Shown: positions 46,919 to 59,347 of the stretch, piece after piece
How positions within the stretch are numbered: position 1 is the stretch's first letter
How the letters are laid out: each line of letters opens with the position of its first letter
Source: Rhizoclosmatium globosum
Taxonomy: Eukaryota; Chytridiomycota; Chytridiomycetes; Chytridiales; Chytriomycetaceae
DNA: 64,000 nt
Direction: 5' to 3'
NCBI GenBank assembly: GCA_002104985.1
Contig: MCGO01000015.1
Span: 310,001-374,000 of the forward strand
Position numbers and translations under genes: made by a program
The notes under the pieces: generated by a model
Seen by the model: only the letters and a program-made list of their open reading frames with translations
The model's database searches: none
Told to the model about the DNA's origin: nothing

Positions 46919-48456
46919 TCAATCATCATCCAAATCATCCCATGCATTGAGTCGCGACTGAATGGGTACAGGACTGCTCTCCTTCTGCACCAATGGCCCT
47001 TTGACAGCTGCTCCAACAAGCTCATAGACTTCGTACTCTACTACTTCAGTCGAAATATTGGAACCAACTTTTACAGCCGATCCTAAAAACTGTTCCGAGG
47101 TCTTCCCGAAAGCTGTGTAGCTCAAATCGATACGAGACGTTACGTATTTCCCATTAATGCACAAATCGTGGCCACTACCATACGTAGCACCTAATGCACC
47201 ACTTCCATAGATACCATAGGATTTGTTGTTGCATGGCATCATGTGCATTCGTCCACCTGTGAATGAAAACAAGAAGGCTTCCTTGACAGGAATCCATTGA
47301 CCCAAAGAATGCCACGGAGCGTCTGAATAAGCTCCAATAACTCTCCCCCTGCTGTCTTGATAAGAACAAACAGGTCTCCTTTTCCATCGCACTGCTGATG
47401 AAACTTTGCGTTGGAGAACCCATGTTCTGATGCACGGAATAGAAGTTTGGTTTCAGTGGGAGTAATCAGCTTGATATTTGAATTCACAAGGTTACAGAGC
47501 GTCTGAAATGAGCTGCGATTCAAGATTGCAGAGTTTGGCAGCAGATCAGCGCCCCAAGTCTCGTTTCCTTGAATGACTAGTGGCACAAAATGGCCCTTGA
47601 GGAGTGCCACAAGTCCATCCTCCAGAATATCAAGATATGGAACCACATATGCGGTATAATATCCTTGTGAACGTGAATAACCCACAAATGGAATAAGGTC
47701 CTTGACATCCTCACGTCCATGTTCTAAGTTGAAGTCGTCTCCCAACCCATGCTCCAAGGCCACGTCCTCCACACCCTGTCTCAACTTGACCCATGCAATA
47801 ACAATGCGCCACCTCTGCTCTGGTGTGAGCATATGGAACATGAGAACCCGTCTCAATTCGTCGTCCCCAAGCTCCAGAATTGCGTGTCCACCATGCTGAA
47901 TAGCCTCATTGAATCCATCCAACACGGTCAATATCGCTGCTCCTTTCGCGCCATCTCGGGAAAGCTTGTGGCACAAAACGTAGAAATCGAAAGCGTTGTT
48001 GGGACACAACAGGTAGTCGGTGTAGTGCTTGATGCATTGATCGACTAGCAGTGGAAGCACCAATTGATCAGCGAACAAGCAGACGCTGGTGATATGCTCA
48101 TCAGGGACTTTTGTAGTCCCAGTGTAAATGAATTCAAGGACTATGTTGAGCACATCCACAGTTACATCTGGGTGTGTCAAGACTGCTCTGAATGTCTTAT
48201 TGCCCAATGGAGTTGTATCCGTGCTAGTCCATCTGTCTGCCAATGCCCGGTTGTAGTATTCACAGTTTTGGGCGAGGATGGCTGCGTGGGCGTAGACTTC
48301 CTTCTGAGTCTCACCAACTAGCAATACGACATCGGCGAATGCTGGATTAAGTCGAAGGGCATTGTTGCTTTGGCCCAGAGACCTTGGTGAAGTGGCGGTG
48401 AGTGGTTCTTGACTGCCTCCCAACATGTTTTTAATTAGGAGGAAAGCCTTACTCAT
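46919..48456 (-). CDS. BTB-TLDc domain protein, copy B
   Basis: A single long exon encodes about 510 residues. BTB/POZ at about 35-150 (FADVVLLVGETQKEVYAHAA, ILAQNCEYYNRALADRW, LEFIYTGTTKVPDE), a BACK-like helical part, then TLDc (LFRASEHGFSNAKFHQQCDG, FVLIKT, RVIGAYSDAPWHS, VKEAFLFSF, VVEYEVYEL). The only break is at a C5 run on the plus strand (47345-47349), where one more base restores GAYSDAPW. It ends in an acidic DDLDDD tail. It aligns throughout with the broken copy A at 16628-18128. TLDc proteins are tied to oxidative-stress resistance and V-ATPase control, but the substrate or partner is unknown. Confidence 0.82.
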
Positions 48457-48483
48457 CAGATTTTATTACCAAATTATCAATAA

Positions 48484-49689
48484 TTAACGTGTTTGGACTC
48501 CCACAGTTTTGGTTTGACGAAAGGGTGGCAAGCTGTACACGAATTTGTTGTATTCCTTCTGCAGTTGGCCATTCAAAATATCTTGATCGATTAGCTTTTG
48601 GAGGAAGATGAAAGTGAGACCGTGCACCTGTGATAACATTAGAAACACAATTTCAGATGATGGAGAACTCACCATCGCATGAGTCAAGAAAGCAGTGGGT
48701 AGCAAGTAACTCCAGTTATTGTGATTCATAGCATACAATGTAAATATTCCCGGAGGTGAAAGCCAGCTATGACTCCGCACTTAGTATTCCATCTACATTG
48801 CAAGGAACTGAGCACTTACCAAAATAAGTTCAGCGACCACTTTTTGGGATCCCATACGCTCAGCACCCAATGCATTTCAACTTTAGTAGCTGTTGGGCCA
48901 GCAGCTTTCTTTGCCTTTCTCGCAGGCTTCCCCTTTCCTGCACTCCAAGGACTCCAGCTAACCATTGTCTCGCGCAATGTTTTAATGGGTGTTCCCAGCA
49001 CGCTTCCACCAGACCGTTTCTTCAATGGAGTAGGAGTATATGTATAATTTACAGCTTCATCATCCTCAGAGTCGCTCTCAATCAATGTAGGGTCTGTTGC
49101 TGCAACATCAACAGGAACCAAACGCGCATTCCGCGACTTCAAAGCCAGATTCCACGAATTATCATATGGGCGGTCTTCATTGGGTTCCGTAGGATGCAAG
49201 AACAGGGTAATGGTCTTTGTGCGCGAGAAGAGGTGGATGTGTTGAGCAAGGAAATGATGAGGATTGCAAACTCGCAGACCCGAGCCTATTAGATGTCAAT
49301 ATAACAATAAAGGAGACAGATACGGCTCATACCAGAGTAGTAAACCAAGTACTCTCGCCATCTAAGGAGATCGAAGCCGTTTTCGACTTCAAGGCTGAGT
49401 ACTCAATGAATTCGTCGTCTGTGAATGCATCGCCTGAGTAGCCTTTTACGATGAGATAAATAACATTGAGTACGATGCCAAGTGGATTGCTAAGCCAGGT
49501 ATTAGACGATGAAGGACAAGGACACATCTCTCACCTTGTACGTTCCAGAGTTTCGTCCCATTCACAGAGCTGAAACCATTCATTCAAATATAGAAGAAAA
49601 TCCCATGGTGCATTGACTATTCGCTCACTCAAAGGCGTTACTTTGTATTGCCGCTTTGATGGCGTCTTGCGTGGTGACTTTGCAGGCAT
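48484..49689 (-). CDS. NUR1: Nur1-like nuclear rim protein
   Basis: Exon 1 (49689-49535) MPAKSPRKTPSKRQ then PWDFLLYLNEWFQLCEWDET; exon 2 (49489-49333) NPLGIVLNVIYLIVKGY; exon 3 from 49285. The later frame contains TPIKTLRETM, EMHWVLSVWDPKKWSLNLF, then WLSPPGIFTLYAM, QKLIDQDILNGQLQKEYNKF and the terminal VGVQTR. This order of short membrane segments, the WxLxVWDP motif and EYNKFVY tail matches fungal Nur1. Nur1 partners Lem2 at the inner nuclear membrane and tethers heterochromatin and rDNA. One frame change lies near 49200, and the 48780-48816 junction is uncertain. Confidence 0.72.
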
Positions 49690-49748
49690 CTTTCAAACAC
49701 AGTTCTAAACAAACAAAGAACCCCTCATTCTCATGAAGTTGAAGAAAG

Positions 49749-50193
49749 ATGACGCAGATTGGTACTCAACGAGTTAATCAATATAAAAAATTTCAGTGAG
49801 TGACTTTTGTAAACTTTATGAAAGCAGACTTATTCCCGATGACAGTGGATTATTTGGAAAATCTGTTTTCAAATGAACGCCGGTTGCTGAAACATGAATT
49901 ATCAAGCCAACGAAAGGAATACCAGATTCTTCAGAATATTATTACGGTTAAACTTGAGGAAAGCAAAACAGCAATTCAAGAGTTCCTATGAAGATGTATT
50001 GATCGCCCAAGCCGAAAGCTACGAAACTCTTACGTTGGAGAGACAGAAGTTTAAGCACCTTCAAACCAGTCTGGTCTCTACTTGTACCCAACTACACTTC
50101 TTGCCGAAACGAAAGAGAGAATATCAAGTGGATATTACGGACACGGTGAAGTGGAAGAAACGGGCCAGAACAGTGCCATTGGACGAATTTTAG
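49749..50193 (+). CDS. small coiled-coil protein of unknown function
   Basis: Exon 1 is only MTQI plus one base (49749-49761), followed by a 39-nt intron. The second exon reads FVNFMKADLFPMTVDYLENL, then a long helix rich in Glu/Gln/Lys with heptad-like pattern. After one missing base near 49985 it continues YEDVLIAQAESYETLTLERQ and ends in a basic segment (KRKREYQVDITDTVKWKKRA). About 135 residues. It is divergent from Nur1 (59 bp apart). A kinetochore, spindle-pole or basal-body coiled-coil role is possible, but nothing specific is visible. Confidence 0.5.
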
Positions 50194-50373
50194 GATAGAG
50201 TTGTTTTGATAGATGGGTGGACGCAGTGTATAATTGAAGTGAAGCGTGCTTGATATATACAGCATAAATGAAGGCCTTTAATTCAAAACTTAAACACTGA
50301 CGTAACTTGCATTACATACACGAAACAACTTATCAGGCATGAATTCAGTCAATTATTTTTTTCGCAGTTCCTC

Positions 50374-51820
50374 TCAACTGTCATGACGATGCACTCCCAC
50401 TTGAAGCCGTATTCTCGGTTCCCTTGTATTACCAACAGCAACACTCTTTCGACAAACCGGACAAGTTGCATTCAGCTTGAGCCAGCTTTCAATACACGCA
50501 GGGTGAAAATGGTGCACACATTCAAGTTTCACAACTTCTTCTCCATCCTCAGCGAAATCATCTTGACATACAGGACATTCTGGGTGGTCGCCCAAGTCTT
50601 TTGGTTTCACTGTTACGCGAGGGAGAGCGGCAATTTGAGCGTCTGTGAGGTGCGGTGGACCGTTTGATCTGATGAACGCGGGTTAATAATCCATATGCGT
50701 TGCATGAATTGGTATTGAAGGCTTGTTTCATGCCTCCCCTGTCGCAAACATGATCCCTGCATATTCTCCATTCATAAGTAGGTCAGAAGACTTAACTGAT
50801 TTGCTTGGTCCATGAGTTGAGTAATAATATCATCCATTCCCGCCTGTCCAAAGGCATAGTCTCGAGGATCCCCAATACCTCCAAACAATCGAAATAATGG
50901 ATTGGGAATACTGGATGCTCTTGCTTCTGTCTCGACTGGAACAAGAGGCGGACGCCGAGACATAATCATTCTGACATAAAGAAAGTGAATGAGAATCGAC
51001 AGATACTTGGGTGATTCAACATACTGCAGTAATCCAATGAGAGCCTCGCGTCTTCTTATTTCTTCTCGCATAGCTTCAGACACGCTGGGCTGGGTATTCT
51101 CAATATTCACCCATTCAGGTTCATCTTCATCCACCCCTTCCACTCTTTCACTTTCTTCGCCATTCACTGTTCCATCTCTGCCTTGTCTTGCTTCTCTTTC
51201 TTCTCTTGCCCGCCGAGCACCAGTTGTTTCAGCAAAAGGGCGAGTATTCCTTGCTGCAGGATCAGCAGAGCCCGGGAACGCGCCAATGAAAGCGCCGCCC
51301 GGCGGAAAGGGAAAGGGAGCCGGCTGGGCCCGATCCGCCTGACCAGAAGCCGATGGATCCAAGTCGCCAAAGAAGACGGGAACACCGCCATTCGCCGAAG
51401 AGATTGAGAAACCACCCGCAAACGAAGTCGATCTCGTCCCGCCTGAATTCAGCGTTGCCGTTCGTCCAGCCACATTTCCGCGATCGATTGAGTTTGAGGG
51501 TCTGTTTCCCGCCGAGTTCTCGGTTTGGATTCGCTGCGACGCCAACAAAAGCTGTCCAAAGAGACCCAAAAGCGGCGCCGTGGCTTCGTCGTCGACGCCG
51601 TCGTTCAAGTTCAAGTCGCCGTGTCCGAACTCGCCGCCGCCGCCGCCGTCGTCGGTGTCCGAATCCGCGACTTGCTCAACAAAGTCGGATCCGCACAACG
51701 AACAAAACGGATTCGTTGGGAGCGCCGTGGGTCCGAGCTCAAATGAAGACTGTGCGAAACAAGTGTTAATTCGGTGAAGAGAAGGACGGTCCTTGCCTGG
51801 CACTGGTGGCAGAAGTACAT
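50374..51820 (-). CDS. RING-H2 E3 ubiquitin ligase, RNF115/126-like
   Basis: Exon 1 (from 51820) gives MYFCHQCQ, the first half of an N-terminal zinc ribbon. A 38-nt intron joins it to ALPTNPFCSLCGSDFVEQV, the second half. A long Ser/Gly/Ala/Pro-rich acidic middle follows. Exon 2 ends at 50797; exon 3 (50668-50374) reads SNGPPHLTDAQIAALPRVTV, then the RING-H2 finger CPVCQDDF, CVHHFHPACIESWL, CPVCRKS. This three-part layout is that of RNF115/RNF126/BCA2-type ligases, which work in quality control of mislocalised proteins and endosomal sorting. No frame break. Coding GC is high around 51200-51700. Confidence 0.85.
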
Positions 51821-52026
51821 TGCTTGTTGTTTGAAATCGGTGTTGGGGTTTGGGTTTGGTTTCCACAAGATTCTGTCCTTGAACCGTTAACAGGTTTCTA
51901 TAACATTCCATTGATACGCTTAATTACCTTATTAAGTTAATTATTCTTTCTTCAGTTTGGAAGTTGAATGGAACAAATTGTCAATCCTTTTCATATCCTC
52001 TCCTCTCTTCATCTCACCACACCTGA

Positions 52027-55000
52027 ATGCCAGTGATCGGCCGACTAGCTTTGCTTTTATTGTTCAAACAAGCAGTAGCTTTCGACACTCAGTCTTATGA
52101 TGGATCAGGAAATAATCTACAAAATCCGAAATGGGGATCAACAGGAGACCCATTCTTGAGGCTTACTCCGGCACAATATGGACCCAATCAAGGTAATACT
52201 GGACAGGAGTGGGCGGGTTTCAGGATGATCGACGCGAAAACTAAAATGAGAAACGGATGACAACGAAATTAACCTATCCTGTTAAAACCCTTAATTACTC
52301 AATATCTAACAAGTTTTATTCAGCCCCAAACGGTCAGAATAGACCAAACGCAAGACTTGTTACGAACATTCTTCTTGGCCAACCCGACGTACAAGACGTG
52401 AAAGGGGCGTCTGATTTCTTGCCAGCATGGGGAGTCGTGATGCATCTAGATATCACATTCGCGCCTAAAAATGATTGTAAGAGCTGTCTTGGTTTCGTGA
52501 TCTTGAATCACTCAACACTTTCACAAAGCCGATCCATTTCCTATACCAGTCCCCAAATATGATCCAGACTTTGATCCATATGGTACAGGAAATCAAACTA
52601 TTCCGATGGGTCGTGCAAGTTACAGTGGTGTTGATACAATACGAAATTCTCGAATTATTACAAACGCTTTGACTTGCTATATTGACGGGAGCGCGTTATA
52701 CGGAAACTCGATAGACGATATGAATTCAATACGAGCATATACCGCTGGTCTCTTGAAAAGCGTACAATATCCAACTGGAGAATTCCCTGGTCGCATCGTT
52801 GGTGGCCGTATGGATGGATATTTCGAATATTCAGTTGCGAACGTCAATATTTCACCAGTTGAGTTTTGCTCATTTAGTTAGTAAAGCGATTAATAATGGT
52901 ACAGCAAACACTGATTCCATATGTTCTTCTGTTTCGAGAACACAATCGACGAGCAAGACTTCTGTTGTCACGGCATCCAACATGGTCAGATGAGCAGTTA
53001 TTCCAAAGAGCACGGCGATGGGTTATTTCTATTATTCAAAGGACGACAATTGATTTCGTAAGTCATATTCAAACACCTCTTCCTGTGTGGCTGAATCATG
53101 CTGCACTTAGTATGTTCCAACTCTCACAGGTGGTCCTCTACCCCCCTATAAAGGTTACAACCCAGACGTCAATCCTCAAATAGACCTCTTCTTTTCTCAG
53201 GCTGCCTTTATTTACGGTCACAGTGGCTTGAACGAGTACGTATTGCGAATAGATGACTCCGGAAACGTGATTCCTGCTGGAAATATGCTTTTACGCGAGG
53301 GTGCATTCAAAAACTTGTGCGATGAAGTCATCGCGTACGGAATAGAACCAATCCTCAGGGGATTTGTGTTACAACCGGAAAACGAAATCGATACAAAGAT
53401 TGTGGATGATGTACGGAATAATCTTCCGTTGAATCCAGGGACTTATTTCGACTTGGTTTCAATTGGAATTCAACGGTTAGAACCCCTCAAACTCACTTGT
53501 CGAAACTAAACAATCAACAGCGGTCGTGACCTTGGCCTCCCCGATTACAACACAATCAGAAAATCCTTCAACATCACACCCATCGAAAATGGAGCGACTT
53601 AACCAATGATTCAAACGTCCAAAACATATTATCAAACCTCTATTCCAGTGTGAACGACCTCGACCCGTCGGTTGGAATTTTTGCTGAAGACCCCAGCAAC
53701 CCTAAAAGTATGGTAGGTCCCGTCACAGCCGCATCAATCCGCGAACAGTTTACCCGTTTACGAGACGGCGACCGGTTCTGGTGGCAAAACCCTGGTGTCC
53801 TGACTGACGAGGACAAGTCTGATTTCCTATCGTTTGGAATCGGACAACTTGTGACTCTCAACACGCAAATCAAGTACTTCCCTGACAATCCGTTTGTGAC
53901 GCTCAACAGCTCCCTTCAGTACTTTTTGGGTGGACCGTCGTCGCGGCTTGTGCAAAACGCGTCGATAAGTTCTGTGGATGTGTTTGGCTGCTGCGGTTAT
54001 CGTGGAATATAACGACGGCAGACAATGTTATACATTTCAGGTTTGAAAGTAATGCAACGGGATGGTTTGGGTTTGGGTTCGGGACAAGTATGTTGGGAGC
54101 TGATATCTACTTTTGTAATGATGGAGGGAATGGCAGCTTTACAGTGCAAGATTCTTGGAGGTAAAAGCCTCTGATTTGAGGCGTGCATTTCAACTTATTA
54201 TCGTACAGTGTCGCTCCACAACCACCGCCAAGCGATGTGAGCCAGGGCGGTCAAGACAGTATCATATATCAACATGATATCACATCCCTTCAAAATTATT
54301 CTACTCGCGTCCTCATTTTCTCTCGCAAACTCTCGACCGGCGACCCATTCGACACGGATATTATCCACGGACCTATGGATGTCATCTTCGCATTCTCTCA
54401 ATCATCTGAATTAGCCTGGCATGGGGCCTTGAATCGTATGCACAGTCAAATCAACTTTTACGAATCCTCCACGGCCATTGCACCATCCCAAACGTCGACC
54501 GTTTCATCTAGTCTCTTGATTCTTCATAGTATATCTATGTACGTCGCTTTCATTATTCTGTATCCGTTGGGAATCTATGTGGCGAGGTATCACCGGAACT
54601 TGAATCGATGGCTTTCAATCCACACGTCACTTCTCTCCTCCGTCACGTCAAACGTTGTCGTAGCTGCATTGACCGCAATTATTGGGACATTTGGAAATAC
54701 GCAGTCAGTTCATTACAAAATCGGTATGGCGGTGATAGGTCTTGTTGGCATTTCATCAATGGCTGGTTATTTCGCAACAAAACTGTATATGGCACATTAT
54801 AGGTGGAGTAATTTAGCTGCAGTGTTTCGATATATTCATAAATATTCTGGACTGCTTGCGTATATCGTTGGACTTGTTGATTGTTACTATGGTGTTGTGG
54901 AATTGAGTCCTACTGCTTCTGAGCAAGTTTATTATCAACTTATTTTTCTTGTCACTGTGTTTATTCCACCGATTGGATTGTATCTGTATGGAGAAAAGCA

Positions 55001-56730
55001 GAAGCATCTGAACATTGACGTAAAGGACTATATGGGACTGAATAATTTGCCGTTGTTTAGATGGGAAGATGTAAATCACCGCGTTTCTTTGGGTGCGAAG
55101 TGGATTGTGATTGATGATATAATTTGTAAGTTTGGAGTTCTTAAAACGGTAACAATTCTAAAATACCCTAGACGACATTCAAAAATACATGGACTTCCAT
55201 CCAGGTGGTCCCTATGCACTCAACCAGATGATAGGAATCGATGCAGCCTTTGCATTTAATGGAAGATATACAAAAAAGCCTCTCATTGAAAAGTTCGGAA
55301 GCCTGGGCCGCCGAGGAGCCAATAGTGATGATGAAGAAGACGAGAAATTGAGGCAGCAATATGTTGTGAATAACCCAACAACATATGTGGACGAAAAACT
55401 TGAAGCCTTGATATACAACCATTCACGGTATGCTCGAAATATTTTGTCAAATTATGCAATGGGTACATTAAGAGACTACGATCCAACGCCGCGACGCAGC
55501 TCAAAAGATGTCGATGACGTGACTAATTCTGATAGTATGCTGAAAGAATCATCGCTCGAATTGGGTACATCTCGAGTCAAGAGGATTCCTGTTCACGTAA
55601 ACACATTTCAGCATTACATTATCGGGAGGAAAACTCTTCTCACTGGTCCTAACGCTCGACATCCTGTGTATCTCTTCCGACTCCTCTTTGATGAAGAAGA
55701 TGCAGAAATGCATTCTCGACCAGGAGACTCGTACCTCTTCCAATTTGTGGATGATACTGGCAAACTCGTCTCAAGGTCATATACTCCAATCAAAGTCGAC
55801 TCAAAGGGAGGCATTGATTTTATGATCAAATTGTACAACGGAGAAATGACACACTACCTCAGTGATGCAAAGTCAGTACGCATGCGAGGCCCAATACCAC
55901 GAACCGATCTGTTGAATCCCTTTTCGGAGTCGGGATGTTGGAAAACTCTTGGTCTCATAGCCGGCGGAACAGGAATAACTCCGATGTTACTCATCATTGA
56001 TTACCACCTGAAATACTGTTCACGGGATCCTGTGACAAATCGACCCAACTTCCACATCCATTTACTGTATGCAAATCTGGATGAGAAGAATATATTTGGT
56101 GTCAAAGAAATCGGTGAATTGGAAGAACGTGCGAATGGAGCTATTACCGTGACTTATATCGTCAGTGGAATCGCCAGTGAAGAATTTGATGGTTTGGTTG
56201 GGAATATCACGCCAGAGGTGTTGATTGCAACTATGCCAAAGCCTCTTGCCCAACGAAAAAAGTTTGGGTTGCACCTCCGAGTGGAAGCGGACCAACCTCT
56301 ACAGCTGGTAGTTTGATGCGAAACAGAATCAAGACACCTCAGTCTTACGTCGCAGATGGTAGGAAGAAACGAAACGAATGGCACATTCTCATCCTAACCT
56401 AATTTTTAGATTGGCATTCGGCTCTCTCCAAATCAAGAACAAACAAACAAAGTACTGCTTTAATTCCAGTGATTGAATTGGGCATGAAGGAAACGCGTCA
56501 AATTGGATCTGGTTCTCGTTCGCAATGCTCGACAGACTCTGGTGGAATCTCAAGAGACACTGCAGAGGTAAATGAAGGGTCGAGTATGGCAATTGCGGTG
56601 TGCGGGTAAGTTGTTTTTTAATTTTCTGAGGAGCCTTAACTCAATGATTTGCTTTAGTCCTATTCTCATGAATGTAACTGTTGGCGATATGCTGCGAAAT
56701 CTGGGGTATCAAAATGTATTCACTATTTAA
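52027..56730 (+). CDS. DUOX-type haem peroxidase fused to DOMON, cytochrome b561, cytochrome b5 and reductase domains, copy B
   Basis: Same architecture as the 28924-33845 gene, with introns at matching places (e.g. after exon 1, 52027-52192, and exon 2, 52324-52476). Signal peptide; peroxidase with WGVVMHLDIT, YIDGSALYGNSIDDM, REHNRRARL, IYGHSG (proximal His), RDGDRFWWQNPG. DOMON: FGFGFGTSMLGADIYFC. b561 His in HSISM, IHTSL, HYKIG, IHKYSG. b5 core DFHPGG with second His in NHSRYARNIL after about 74 residues instead of about 24. Reductase signatures are intact: RSYTPI (FAD), GGTGITPM (NAD), CGPILM. It ends NVFTI. One-base breaks near 53985 and at an A6 run (56256-56261). Copy B looks like the catalytically complete member. 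Confidence 0.86.
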
Positions 56731-56926
56731 TAAAAAACGTATGACGATAGACTGAAAGCAAAAGGAGATCCACGTCTTTACACTGCAAAACTCGTTCACA
56801 AGAAGTGAGACGCGTCGTTCTACTAAAACAAGATAGTTAATAATTTGTCACTCGCCATGAGGGTGGATGAGGAGAGAAAGATAATGATTGTCAGTTGATT
56901 CAGCCTTCGTAATGAAGGCCTCACAA

Positions 56927-57009
56927 CCAGACTAGTTGGACTTGCTAAAATAGGAAGCAACTAGCCCACTGATTGGCCGAGCCAACCTGGTGTTGTGTCG
57001 CAAAACCAG
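56927..57009. repeat. 83-bp direct repeat, copy 1
   Basis: Begins and ends with CCAG; about 75 bp are identical to the copy at 57085-57166. Two internal inverted repeats can form hairpins: TTGCT/AGCAA around AAAATAGGA, and CTGGT/ACCAG enclosing TTG/CAA. No open frame spans it. Confidence 0.85.
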
Positions 57010-57084
57010 TGGCTCAAGGAGCTCGACAAACGCGTTAAATACATCCGTAAGCTATGTCATCACTTAACACGTGAGATCACATAG

Positions 57085-57166
57085 CCAGACTGTTGGACTT
57101 GCTAAAATAGGAAGCAACTAGCCCACTGATTGGCCGAGCCAACCTGGTGTTGTGTCGCAAAACCAG
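57085..57166. repeat. 82-bp direct repeat, copy 2
   Basis: Same element as at 56927-57009, in the same orientation, offset 158 bp. It differs only by one base near its 5' end. Flanks differ, so it is not a simple tandem duplication of the whole interval. Confidence 0.85.
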
Positions 57167-57324
57167 CGGCCTCATATAGAGACTATACGAATGTATTTCT
57201 CTTTCTCGCTCATATAGATGGTAGATTGGAGAATCACTTATCTTGGGATGCCCAATTATCGCCACTTCGATTGAAGTTGGCTGAAGTTCGGGGTGTTTGA
57301 CAGTTTGTTTTGAAGATAATTTGT

Positions 57325-58822
57325 ATGGCGGGCAACACACAAGACATTGGCCACCTCACAGCGGAAGCATTCTTAAACGCTTCCGAAGAGGCAGACAGAG
57401 TTTCGCTCTTTTCCAGATCTCTGCTGATGTCTGGTCAGAATACTTCGGAGTTCTTCGCAAAAAGGAAACTCAACTCACAAGGCTGACTGGGTTCAGAAAT
57501 CAAATTCAAATTCTCCAAAGACGACAAGTATGTATATTTTAACCTCGGAATTCAGCTAATCGTTGCCCTTCAGTCAAGAGGGGACGCGTTTAAAGATTTG
57601 TTTCGAGGTCGTCGAGAAGCATTTGAAGTCCTCAAGTCCAATGCCGACGCGTCAAGATATCTAAAAATACATGAAAGCACATTTCCAGTTCTCGTGGAGC
57701 TAGTTGGATCCCGGAGAGCTCGTTTGGATTCTGGTGTCACTCCTGTCAAGCACAAGTCTCAACGACTTCTTCAGGAGGATGAAGACGCTCACAGTAATAA
57801 TAACGCGTATAAAGAAATTGAGAAGAACTCAAAGGAAAACTTAAGTGCTGACGAAGTGGAGGAAGGTGAAATTGCAACAGAAAAGAAAGGTAATCACACT
57901 CAGTATGTATGTTAGCTGCCTCAATTAAGCAAAATATAGTTTTTGAAGAGCCTTACCACAATACGGTTTCTAGTTCAGACTTTGGGTACTCCAGCCCAGT
58001 GATTGAAGAAACCGAGGACTGCAGTAAACTGGATCCTTCCAAACGATCGTCGCTGGTTATATCCAATAACTGCTGTAATATTGCTTCAGCATGCCATCAA
58101 TCTGTTCGCGATGCAGTCTTATTTGCTCTGAAACAAGGGAAAATCAAAAATGATGACCCATTGATTGGACTTGAACTTCAGCATCTCGTCGCCAAGCTGA
58201 ACACTCATGGATACAGTAATTACGAAAACTCACTCGTTTTACATTTTGGAAAGCAGTTTCGGCATGTAGTATCGCATTCAGGACAGCCTCTACGGTCTGT
58301 GTTTGAGCTCGGAAAGTCTTTGGCAGGAATGACCAAATTCTTATACCTGATTGCTGGATACCCTGAAGCTCTCACAAAGAAGCAAGGGCTCAGAATTGAG
58401 AAAGAATTTATTGCTGGTTGTTTGCGTCTAAAAGGTCAAAGTCAATCCTCTGTTGAGCGACATCGTTTGTATACCGTTGAAGGCTTTACGTCTTGTGACA
58501 CCCCGATCGGTCTTACAGTTAAAAGCTTGGGACTTATTTGGAAGCCTGATATTGTACTTGACATGGAACTTTGATGAATGCCGTTACCTTTTTTACCAAA
58601 CGAATCCTTCGAGAAGAATTTCATGTGGAGGCAAAAGGAACTAGTTTGGAGCTTTTTGACGATCTCTTACAACGAATTAGTCGTTGGCCGGACTATTTTG
58701 GAACAGAAAGAAGATTATTCACATTGTACCCAGGGGTTCAATTCCGCCACCTTGTTAGTAGCTGTAGGATGATTGTTTCTTGTTTGAAGGACCGAGTTTC
58801 GATCCTGTTGCATAGATCCTGA
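57325..58822 (+). CDS. hypothetical helical protein of unknown family
   Basis: Starts MAGNTQDIGHLTAEAFLNAS. A one-base break near 57405 leads to QISADVWSEYFGVLRKKETQ, then an intron (57530-57573) and SRGDAFKDLFRGRREAFEVL. The middle is acidic and Lys-rich with an EEVEEGEI-like patch. A second half from about 57935 reads CHQSVRDAVLFALKQGKIKN and FVKS-type helices, then after a frame change near 58575 AVTFFTKRILREEFHVEAKG. A further fragment (59058-59209; MSKFLVGQKRVCSEGKQWLC) may be its C-terminus. Overall soluble and helical. I recognise no domain, so no function is given. Confidence 0.45.
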
Positions 58823-59347
58823 TTACTCCATATCGTCGTTTGGCTTGATTCTTTTATTCAACATCTGCTGACCAAAATTTAATAAGGTGTCAATGATATA
58901 CATCTCATTTCGTATTGGAAGCTGTGGGAATGTGTTGTCCTCTCCTACTTTAACCAACACTCACCGATCGAGCGTCCAAAGTCCCGAACATCTCAAAACG
59001 ATTATCTAGGACGTTATGTAAATATCTACTATATTTCTTCGAAAGGAGACAGAACATTATGGAAGGAGATGTTGACGGTGGTAGAGGGTTGGACGATGTC
59101 CAAGTTTCTTGTGGGTCAAAAACGAGTTTGCTCAGAGGGAAAACAATGGCTTTGTCAGTTTAGTACAGGAGAATCATTCGACGAGAATGAAGATATCTTC
59201 TTGTATTGAAGGGCAAGTCTGGGATAATTGAGATATTACTGTCCATGGTGGATGATGTAGTCTTTGACTGATTTCTCTTTCTCTTCTTCTTCTTTCTTCT
59301 CTCTTAATTTCTATAAAATAAAAGATACCATAAAAGAACGAAGACAA
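58823..59347. other. mostly intergenic, with a possible trailing exon
   Basis: About 525 bp. On the plus strand about 59060-59209 an open frame ends FDENEDIFLY then TGA and could be a last exon of the 57325 gene. The rest is A/T-rich with no other signal. Confidence 0.3.

Noticed and set aside
56927..57166. Direct repeat pair as a CRISPR array or transposon ends
   Set aside because: Only two copies, same orientation, eukaryotic context, no transposase frame nearby and no target-site duplication seen, so it is listed only as a repeat.
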